Shown one piece after another: positions 14,704 through 20,176 of a DNA stretch of 20,176 nt. The notes below the pieces were generated by a model. The model did not search any database. It was not told where the DNA came from and saw nothing but the letters and a program-made list of their open reading frames with translations. Source of the DNA: Chloroflexota bacterium (GTDB lineage: Bacteria > Chloroflexota > Limnocylindria > Limnocylindrales > CSP1-4); NCBI GenBank assembly GCA_021814735.1, contig JAKAHX010000002.1, positions 1-20,176 on the forward strand. Reading direction: 5' to 3'. Position 1 is the stretch's first letter. Every line of letters starts with the position of its first letter. The position numbers were made by a program, and so were the translations under genes.

Positions 14704-15270
14704 TCAGGCCGGGGCCCATCCGCCGCCCGGGGCGCTTCCTGCCCCCAGCCGGTCGATCTCCTGTCGGATCGCCTCGACGTAGGCGGGCAGGACCTGCCGG
14801 ACCGCCGGGGAGAGCGCCGCTCCGAGCTCGAAGGACTCGCCTCCCAGCCCCACGAAACTCCCCTCGGGAAGCGCGCCACGGAGCACCGCCACGAGGGCAA
14901 GCACGTCCCGCAGGGGAAGCACGTGGGAGGAACGGGGGCCGGGCCCGCTGGATGCGAGGTCCGCCAGCGGGCGATGGATGATGGCGCCCGGCGGGACACC
15001 GCGCACCGCGTCGAGGACGACCACGCGCACCTCCGGCCCGACGCCGGCGAGGTCGTCGGGCTCCAGCTGGCCGACGAGCCGGATCTGGACGCCGAACCGG
15101 GCGCCGGCCTCGTCCGCGCGCGCCAGCAGCTGCTCGGCCGCGACGAGGGCCGCGGCGTCGTCGCCGCGGGACCGTTCGCCGCAGGCCAGGACCAGCACGT
15201 GGCCCGGCCGGGGATCGGCGGCCGCGGAACCGGCCGCCGCGTGTCCCCCCGCCGCATCGCCGGGGGTCAC
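14704..15270 (-). CDS. [NiFe]-hydrogenase maturation endopeptidase
   Basis: This HoxW/HyaD/HybD-type protease removes the C-terminal tail of the hydrogenase large subunit after nickel insertion; 188 residues. The N-terminus carries the family glycine motif in variant form (VLVLACGERSRGDDAAAL in place of GNxLxxDDGxG). VRVVVLDAVRG supplies the second metal-site Asp, and SSHVLPLRD the His. The C-terminal part (GALPEGSFVGLGGESFELGA) matches the family pattern near its metal site. GTG 15270 overlaps the large-subunit stop as GTGA and has no ribosome-binding site of its own, so translation is probably coupled. An extra 18 or so Ala/Gly-rich residues precede the fold. It is the last gene of the operon. 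Confidence 0.88.
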   Translation of the reverse strand: MTPGDAAGGHAAAGSAAADPRPGHVLVLACGERSRGDDAAALVAAEQLLARADEAGARFGVQIRLVGQLEPDDLAGVGPEVRVVVLDAVRGVPPGAIIHRPLADLASSGPGPRSSHVLPLRDVLALVAVLRGALPEGSFVGLGGESFELGAALSPAVRQVLPAYVEAIRQEIDRLGAGSAPGGGWAPA

Positions 15271-16580
15271 GACCGGTCGATCGTGACGTCCAGGAAGTGC
15301 GTCGCGCACGAGATGCACGGGTCGTAGCTGCGGATCAGCTGCTCCAGGCGGCGCGTGGCCTCCGCGTGCTCGAGCTCCAGGACCGACGGCGCGAAGCCCC
15401 GCAGGTCGGCCTCGATCTGCCCCTGGTTCTGGCTCGTGGGCGGGACGATCTGGGCACGTGTCACGTACCCGCGCTCGTCGGTCTCCCAGTGATGCCAGCA
15501 CGTGCCGCGGGGCGCCTCCGAGCCCCAGCCGGCCGCCCCCGCCTTCGGCGTCCAGGGCACGAAGGGCGCCGCGGGGCGCCGGTAGCCGTCGATGATGTCG
15601 ATGGCCTCCGCGCAGTAGTGGACCAGCTCCACGCCGCGCGCTGCGATGCTCCAGAACGGGTTGCGTGCGATCTGGTCCGCGAGCCCGGTGCGTGCCAGCG
15701 CCTCCCTGGCGACCGGGTGCAGCTGCTCGGCCGCGATGGTCACCCGGGCCGACGGCCCGAGCTGATACGTCTCCCCGGCGTGGGTGCGCGCGTGGAGTGC
15801 GTTGCTCCCCTCGTGGTGCTCCTCGCGGAAGACCGTCCGCCAGTCGCCGATGGGAACGTCGATCGTCCCGTCGTGCGACACGAGTCGTCCGGCGAAGAGC
15901 GGGTACTCGTCCGGGTGCCGCAGGGACACCAGCCGCACGGGGCGTTCGAACGGTGGCGCCTGGAACTGTGCGACGAAGTCGAGGGTGGCCTTCGCCTGCT
16001 CGAGCGCCGTCGCCAGCGCCGGCCGCATCGCCAGGAGCTCCTCGCGCGTCGGCACGTGGTAGAGGCCGCCGACCCGAACGTTGACGGGGTGGATCGAGCG
16101 GCCGCCGACGACGGCCATCAGCTCGTTGCCGACCTTCTTGAGCGCGAGCCCCTGCTCCACCACCGCCCGGTGGTCCTTGGCCAGGTCGATCGCGCTGGCA
16201 TAGCCCAGGAAGTCCGGCGCGTGCAGGAGGTAGACGTGCAGTGCGTGGCTCTCGATGTACTCACCGGCGTACAGCAGGCGTCGCAGCGCACGCACCTGGG
16301 GATCCACGGTCACCCCGAAGATCGCCTCGAACGCCCCGGCGGCGCTCATCTGGTAGGCCTCGGGACAGATCCCGCAGATCCTGGCCACGATGTCCAGGAC
16401 CTGGTCCGGGTGCCGTCCCACCACCAGCTGCTCGAAGTACCGCGGTGCCTCGAAGATCCGCAGGCGCGCGTCGGTCACCTCGCCGTCCCGGACGGTCAGA
16501 TGGAGCGATCCTTCGCCCTCGACGCGGGTGATCCCCTCGACGCGGAACGATCGCTCGAAGGAGGGTGCCTCGGTCGTCAT
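15267..16580 (-). CDS. [NiFe]-hydrogenase large (catalytic) subunit, group 3b type
   Basis: This is the alpha subunit with the Ni-Fe active site; 437 residues. The proximal L1 motif is ARICGICPEAYQMSA with C69 and C72, and the C-terminal L2 motif is DPCISCATH with C422 and C425. The four cysteines bind Ni and Fe. Tyr stands where many groups have His in the L1 motif, which I recall as common in group 3b. Nine residues (FLDVTIDRS) follow H428 and should be removed by the downstream endopeptidase. ATG 16580 overlaps the small-subunit stop (TGATG) and has GGAGG seven bases upstream. A longer open frame upstream is not coding here. It should oxidise or produce H2 in the cytosol with NADP(H) as partner. 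Confidence 0.96.
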   Translation of the reverse strand: MTTEAPSFERSFRVEGITRVEGEGSLHLTVRDGEVTDARLRIFEAPRYFEQLVVGRHPDQVLDIVARICGICPEAYQMSAAGAFEAIFGVTVDPQVRALRRLLYAGEYIESHALHVYLLHAPDFLGYASAIDLAKDHRAVVEQGLALKKVGNELMAVVGGRSIHPVNVRVGGLYHVPTREELLAMRPALATALEQAKATLDFVAQFQAPPFERPVRLVSLRHPDEYPLFAGRLVSHDGTIDVPIGDWRTVFREEHHEGSNALHARTHAGETYQLGPSARVTIAAEQLHPVAREALARTGLADQIARNPFWSIAARGVELVHYCAEAIDIIDGYRRPAAPFVPWTPKAGAAGWGSEAPRGTCWHHWETDERGYVTRAQIVPPTSQNQGQIEADLRGFAPSVLELEHAEATRRLEQLIRSYDPCISCATHFLDVTIDRS

Positions 16581-17434
16581 CAGTTGCCTCCGGACGGCGT
16601 GCCGGTGCTGGCCGGCGAGGGCGCGTGACCGGCCGGGATGCCGGGGGCGCCCCCGAGCTCGGTGATCACGTCGCGGAAGGGCGGCGCGTAGCCGGTGAAC
16701 CCGGCGAACAGCCGGCCGGCTTCCACGGGCGTCTGCCCCATGGCGACGAACTGCGCGCCCAGGCTCGCCGCGTTGGCCTGCTCGCGGGGACCGAAGCACC
16801 CGTAGCAGCCGCGGTCGAACCCGGGGCAGAGCGCGCCGCACCCGGTCATGGTGACGGGGCCCAGGCAGGGGATGCCCTGCGCGACCATCACGCAGACGCG
16901 CCCGGCGCGCTTGCAGGCGGCGCAGACCGCCTCGTCGGGCAGGTTGGCGCGTCGCCCCGTGAGCAGCGCCGCCACGAACTCGAGGAGCTGGTCGCCGTTG
17001 ATGGGGCAGCCGCGCAGCTCGCCGTCGACCTTGACGTAGTCCGACACGGGTTGGGCGGTGGCGAGGGATTCCACGTATTCCGGATGGGCGTAGACCGCCG
17101 CGCGGAACGCGTCGTGGTTGGCCCAGTTGCGCATCGCCTGGATGCCGCCGGCCGTGGCGCAGGCGCCGATGGTGACGAGCGACTTGGCCTCGCGGCGGAC
17201 CTCGTGGATCGTCTCGAGCTGCTCGGGGGTGCTGACTGCGCCCTCCACCAGGACGACGTCGTACGGCCCGCTGGAGCGGTGGCTGGTGGCCTCCGGGAAC
17301 TCCACGATGTCGATCCGCTCGGCAATGGAGAGCAGGGCGTCCTCGAGGTTGAGCAGCATCAGCTGGCAGCCGTCGCAGGACGCCAGCTTGACCACGCCCA
17401 GGCGGGGACGAGGGGTGCTCGTAGCGCGGACCAT
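16580..17434 (-). CDS. [NiFe]-hydrogenase small subunit, group 3b type
   Basis: This is the delta subunit, which carries electrons between the Ni-Fe site and the flavin partner; 284 residues, with no Tat signal, so it is cytosolic. The proximal cluster is C20 and C23 (ASCDGCQ), C92 (IGACATAGG) and C143 (RGCPING). Eight more cysteines (171, 174, 181, 190, 199, 203, 210, 213) in CAACKRAGRVC, PCLGPVTMTGCGALC and CYGCFG can bind two further 4Fe-4S clusters. The last 35 residues are a low-complexity Pro/Ala/Gly tail. ATG 17434 overlaps the upstream stop as TGATG, with GGAGG seven bases before it. Confidence 0.96.
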   Translation of the reverse strand: MVRATSTPRPRLGVVKLASCDGCQLMLLNLEDALLSIAERIDIVEFPEATSHRSSGPYDVVLVEGAVSTPEQLETIHEVRREAKSLVTIGACATAGGIQAMRNWANHDAFRAAVYAHPEYVESLATAQPVSDYVKVDGELRGCPINGDQLLEFVAALLTGRRANLPDEAVCAACKRAGRVCVMVAQGIPCLGPVTMTGCGALCPGFDRGCYGCFGPREQANAASLGAQFVAMGQTPVEAGRLFAGFTGYAPPFRDVITELGGAPGIPAGHAPSPASTGTPSGGN

Positions 17435-19416
17435 CAGATGCCCTCCCGTCCGAAGACGTCACCGAGCTGCGCCAGCGAGAAGACCGGACCGTCCTTGCAG
17501 ACGAAGAAGGGCCCCACCTGGCAGTGCCCGCACAGTCCGACGCCGCACTCCATGTGGCGTTCCATCGAGATGAAGATCCGGTCCTGGGTGATCCCCCGAG
17601 CGGCGAGCGTGCTCACGGTGGCCTGGATCATGCGTTCCGGACCGCACACGAAGGCGATCGCCTTGCTGCCGTCCCAGCGCGCATGATCGAAGAGCTGGGT
17701 GACCACGCCCACGCGCCCGAGCCAGGTGGTGTCCGCGCGATCGACCGTGACGCCCACGTCCAGGTCCCCGCGCGAGGCCCAGGCCGCGAGTTCCTCCTTG
17801 TAGAGCAGGTCGCTCGGGGTCCGCGCGCCGTGGTAGATGTGGACCTCGCCGAAGCTGGCGCGGTGGGCCAGGATCTCGTCGACGATCGGTCGCAACGGCG
17901 GGAACCCCATGCCGCCCCCGACGATCACCACGTCATGGTCATGGGCGGCTTCCACGGGCCATCCGTGCCCGAGCGGAGCCGAGAGCCCCACCTCCGCGCC
18001 GCGCTCCAGCCCGGTCACGAAGGTGCTGGCCGGTCCCACCGCCCGCACCGTGAGCTCCATGCCCGTGGGGAGGCGCCGGGAGATCGAGATGGGGATCGAG
18101 CCGATGGCCGGCACCGAGACCATCACGAACTCGCCATGGAGGCGGCTCCAGTCCATGCCGTCGGGCGTGCTGAGCGCGAGCGTCACCGTGTCGTGCGTCT
18201 CCGGGCGGACCGCATCGACGTGGAACACGCTGGTCCGCGGGGCATGCGCCGCCACCTGTGCCTCCGTGCCGAGCACGGGCGGTGGCGCGATGAGGTTGAG
18301 TTCCTCGCGGACGTCGATTCCGACGGGGCACCACGTGATGCATCGGCCGCATCCCACGCAGCCGGAGGTGCCGAACTGGTCGATCCACGTGGCGAACTTG
18401 TGGGTGAGCCACTGCCGGTAGCGGTCCTGGACGCGCGGCCGGAAGTTGCCGCCCAGGGCGACCGCGGAGAAGCCCTTGGTGAAGCAGAAGTCCCAGCGTC
18501 GCTCGGTCACCGCCGTGCGCCCGTCCAGGTCGGATCGCTGGCTGACGCTGGTGCAGAAGCATGTGGGACAGACCGCGGTGCAGTTGGTGCAGGCCAGGCA
18601 GCGATCGGCGATTTCCGCCCAGCGTGGGCTGTCGAGCTTCGCCAGCAGACGGTCGTGGAGCCCGGCGGTGGCGACGGGGTCGCCGATCCGGTCGCGGGCG
18701 GCCACCAGCTGGTCCGACCCCTCGACGAGCTGGTCCTCGGTGGCCGCGGACAGGCCCAGCCGGGCCACGATCCCGGCGCCCTCCTCGGATCCCGAGCTGA
18801 CCAGGAAGCCGTCGGCCAGCTCGACCAGCAGGACGTCGTGCCCGCCCCGCACGCCTGGCCCGGTTCCCATCGAGGTGCAGAAGCACGTGCCGCCCGGTTC
18901 GGCGCACTGGACGGCGACGATGAGCGCGTGCTCGCGGCGCTTGCGGAAGTCCTCGTCGGTGTAGGGGCCGCCCAGCAGGACACGGTCCTCGATCCCCAGG
19001 GCCGCCAGCTCGCAGGCGCGCACCCCGAGGAACGCCAGCTTCGGGATCTCGTGGTGGACGGGGCCGAAGGAGACGTGCCCGTGCTCGTCCCGGTGGGACT
19101 CGGCCAGGTCGAGCGTGGGCGGGAAGACGAAACGCTTCCAGGAGGTGGGTCCCACGGCATAGGCGAAGTACCGCTCGTCGTGGTGGTCCACCAGCCGGTA
19201 GCGGCCGGGGGATTGCTCGGCGCCCATCCCGACCGGCAGGTCGCTGACGGCGCGGACCTCGCCGTACACGATGGCGCCGTCGGCGACGGTGGGCCCGATG
19301 ACGGTGCGGCCGTCCTCGCCGAGGAGGTCGATCAAGTGCTGGAACTCCGCGCGGGGCAGGAACCCGGTCCCCCGGCGCGGCTCGGTGGTCACGGTGGTCA
19401 CGGCGCTGCTGGTCAC
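17434..19416 (-). CDS. Fused hydrogenase beta-gamma subunit (Fe-S protein + FAD/NAD(P) oxidoreductase)
   Basis: One polypeptide of 660 residues joins two subunits that are usually separate in group 3b enzymes (HydB and HydG). Residues 1-390 are the beta part: an extra Cys-rich region (C135, C171, C178, C180), then two ferredoxin motifs, C273/276/279 with C283-Pro and C353/356/359 with C363-Pro. Residues about 395-660 are the gamma part: a flavin-binding barrel, the nucleotide-binding glycines in VVIVGGGMGFPPLRP, and a C-terminal 2Fe-2S site C624, C629, C632 and C640 (ECGVGLCGHC). It should pass electrons between NAD(P)H and the small subunit. GTG 19416 overlaps the preceding stop as GTGA without a ribosome-binding site. 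No frameshift or stop is needed to join the halves. Confidence 0.93.
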   Translation of the reverse strand: MTSSAVTTVTTEPRRGTGFLPRAEFQHLIDLLGEDGRTVIGPTVADGAIVYGEVRAVSDLPVGMGAEQSPGRYRLVDHHDERYFAYAVGPTSWKRFVFPPTLDLAESHRDEHGHVSFGPVHHEIPKLAFLGVRACELAALGIEDRVLLGGPYTDEDFRKRREHALIVAVQCAEPGGTCFCTSMGTGPGVRGGHDVLLVELADGFLVSSGSEEGAGIVARLGLSAATEDQLVEGSDQLVAARDRIGDPVATAGLHDRLLAKLDSPRWAEIADRCLACTNCTAVCPTCFCTSVSQRSDLDGRTAVTERRWDFCFTKGFSAVALGGNFRPRVQDRYRQWLTHKFATWIDQFGTSGCVGCGRCITWCPVGIDVREELNLIAPPPVLGTEAQVAAHAPRTSVFHVDAVRPETHDTVTLALSTPDGMDWSRLHGEFVMVSVPAIGSIPISISRRLPTGMELTVRAVGPASTFVTGLERGAEVGLSAPLGHGWPVEAAHDHDVVIVGGGMGFPPLRPIVDEILAHRASFGEVHIYHGARTPSDLLYKEELAAWASRGDLDVGVTVDRADTTWLGRVGVVTQLFDHARWDGSKAIAFVCGPERMIQATVSTLAARGITQDRIFISMERHMECGVGLCGHCQVGPFFVCKDGPVFSLAQLGDVFGREGI

Positions 19417-19907
19417 CTCGCGAACAGGTCGAGCATCTGGAGCCGGGTGGCGTTGAGCCGGCGGGCGAGCGCCTGCAGGACCCTGGGGTACAGGACCGCG
19501 GCCAGGTCGTGGTCCGCCGCGAGCGCGGCCCGCAGGCCGGGTCCGTCGAGTGCGAGGACGTCGACCGGCTGCAGCGCGACGACCGTGGACGTCGATCGGT
19601 ACGGCGGGACGAGCGCCGACTGCCCGAAGATGTCGCCCGGTTCGACGGTCAGGATGGTCACCCAGCCTTGCTCCGGGACCAGGGTCCGCAGCGAGACCCG
19701 CCCGCTGAGGACGATCCCGATCTCATTGGCCAGCTGTCCTTCGGTGAGAAGCGTGGTGCCGGCAGGGGCCTGGTACCGTCGCGCAAGCCCCACCAGGCGC
19801 ACCTGTGCCTCCGGCGGCAGGTTCGCGCCGAACCAGGTGGCATTGAGGAGCGCGACGAACTCGGCGTCGTGTTCGGTCCGGGCCGTGGAGCCCTCGGTCT
19901 GGGGCAT
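19413..19907 (-). CDS. Stand-alone cyclic-nucleotide-binding-domain protein of the hydrogenase operon
   Basis: This 164-residue protein has a Crp-like sensor domain but no DNA-binding domain. ATG 19907 is preferred over GTG/ATG-type starts further upstream because GGAGG lies nine bases before it. Residues about 25-125 are the beta-barrel (APAGTTLLTEGQLANEIGIV, then LSGRVSLRTL and VEPGDIFGQSALVPPYRSTS). The phosphate-cassette Arg (R104) is present. The usual ribose-contact Glu of FGE is Gln here (FGQ, Q96), so cAMP binding is uncertain. A C-terminal helix pair (125-164) ends the protein without a helix-turn-helix. As the first gene of the operon, overlapping the next by GTGA, it probably acts on the enzyme itself rather than on transcription. 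This is inference from context. Confidence 0.85.
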   Translation of the reverse strand: MPQTEGSTARTEHDAEFVALLNATWFGANLPPEAQVRLVGLARRYQAPAGTTLLTEGQLANEIGIVLSGRVSLRTLVPEQGWVTILTVEPGDIFGQSALVPPYRSTSTVVALQPVDVLALDGPGLRAALAADHDLAAVLYPRVLQALARRLNATRLQMLDLFAR

Positions 19908-20087
19908 GCAGCGGAACCTCCGTAGGCGCGGGACGCTGTGTGCCTGTATGGGACCATGCCATGGCAAGAGGCCGACAGGGTCTCCGGTCACCGGAAGCCG
20001 GTCCGTCCGACCCGGCGCTCCCGCGCGCGGTCGCGAGATGCGCGGGTACGATGGGCGCCCATGGGGAGGATCGCCGGAGGCGACGGC
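19908..20087. promoter_or_regulatory. Divergent intergenic region with palindromes
   Basis: This is the control region between the hydrogenase operon (minus strand) and the partial plus-strand gene. It contains perfect palindromes TGCCATGGCA (19957-19966), CCGGTCACCGG-type dyad symmetry near 19985, and ATGGGCGCCCAT (20051-20062). The last overlaps TACGAT (20047-20052), a possible -10 hexamer for the plus-strand gene. No -35/-10 pair for the hydrogenase direction was convincing. Confidence 0.4.
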
Positions 20088-20176
20088 GTGATCGTCGGGT
20101 CCGGAACCCGCCGAGTCTTCCGCGCCGCCGCCTACGCACTCGCGGGCTCGGGCATGGAGTCGCTCTTCACCTCGGC
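20088..20176 (+). CDS. N-terminus of a probable membrane protein, cut by the window end
   Basis: GTG 20088 has GGAGG seven bases upstream. Only 29 full codons are visible: MIVGSGTRRVFRAAAYALAG then SGMESLFTS. A basic start leads into a hydrophobic stretch. The ALAGSGMESLFT pattern resembles the opening of a family of small putative membrane proteins (ABC-transporter-type-IV-like, with GWxxExxFT near the start), but too little is present to be sure. Confidence 0.5.
   Translation, partial: MIVGSGTRRVFRAAAYALAGSGMESLFTS

Noticed and set aside
16581..17462. N-terminal extension that would make the large subunit 731 residues long
   Set aside because: The added part overlaps the small-subunit gene in another frame and is low-complexity; ATG 16580 has a strong ribosome-binding site and begins the family's normal N-terminus.
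15297..17686. Long plus-strand frames opposite the hydrogenase large and small subunits
   Set aside because: They are antisense shadows with no family motifs.
17524..20091. An 855-codon plus-strand open frame opposite the hydrogenase genes
   Set aside because: The composition (Arg, His, Asp and Gly repeats) is that of an antisense frame; the minus strand carries well-defined Fe-S and flavin motifs.

Overview
This window is GC-rich, roughly two-thirds G+C by eye. It uses GTG and TTG starts freely, and many start and stop codons overlap. The gene content points to a high-GC soil-type bacterium, most likely Actinomycetota or Chloroflexota, possibly from a metagenome; the sequence alone does not fix the phylum. 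No rRNA or tRNA gene was recognised.

Layout. (1) 162-2362, minus strand: a NarL/LuxR-type two-component pair, a membrane sensor kinase translationally coupled to its response regulator by an ATGA overlap. (2) 2438-4953, plus strand: three exported proteins. These are a beta/gamma-crystallin-fold protein with two Ca-type motifs, a secreted C39/papain-like cysteine-peptidase-fold protein, and a lipoprotein with a possible NTF2-like domain. The first starts only 75 bp from the kinase start, so they share a short divergent control region. (3) 5027-6678, minus strand: a decayed FtsX/MacB-type permease broken by at least three frame changes. (4) 7078-12155: a fourth exported-protein gene cut in two by an IS21-family element (7434-12028). 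That IS21 has lost its istB to a second insertion at the Walker A codons, made of an IS110-family transposase, a zinc-ribbon ORF and structured non-coding ends. Joining the outer flanks at a near-perfect 6-bp target duplication restores an open frame of about 158 codons. (5) 12348-12965: signal peptidase I. (6) 13112-14504: a degraded accessory patch with a 36-37-residue membrane peptide, a broken short ORF, the C-terminal remnant of a large serine recombinase, a 4-repeat type I-E-like CRISPR mini-array without cas genes, and a 41-residue acidic ORF. (7) 14704-19907, minus strand: a compact five-gene [NiFe]-hydrogenase operon of group 3b type. (8) 20088 to the end, plus strand: the first codons of a probable membrane protein, divergent from the hydrogenase operon.

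How the genes work together. The hydrogenase operon reads: stand-alone cyclic-nucleotide-binding-domain protein, fused beta-gamma electron-transfer subunit (two 4Fe-4S motifs, FAD and NAD(P) domains, one 2Fe-2S), small subunit with 12 cysteines, Ni-Fe large subunit with a cleavable tail, and maturation endopeptidase. All junctions overlap by 1 or 4 nt. By family knowledge this is a cytosolic NADP(H)-coupled hydrogenase; the Ni-insertion hyp genes are not in the window. The exported proteins of regions 2 and 4 would depend on Sec and signal peptidases, and one signal peptidase I is encoded nearby.

The most unusual items are the three-level nested insertion with candidate bridge-RNA-like structure, the orphan CRISPR mini-array beside a recombinase remnant, the beta-gamma fusion in the hydrogenase, and the cyclic-nucleotide-binding-domain protein without a DNA-binding domain that heads the operon.
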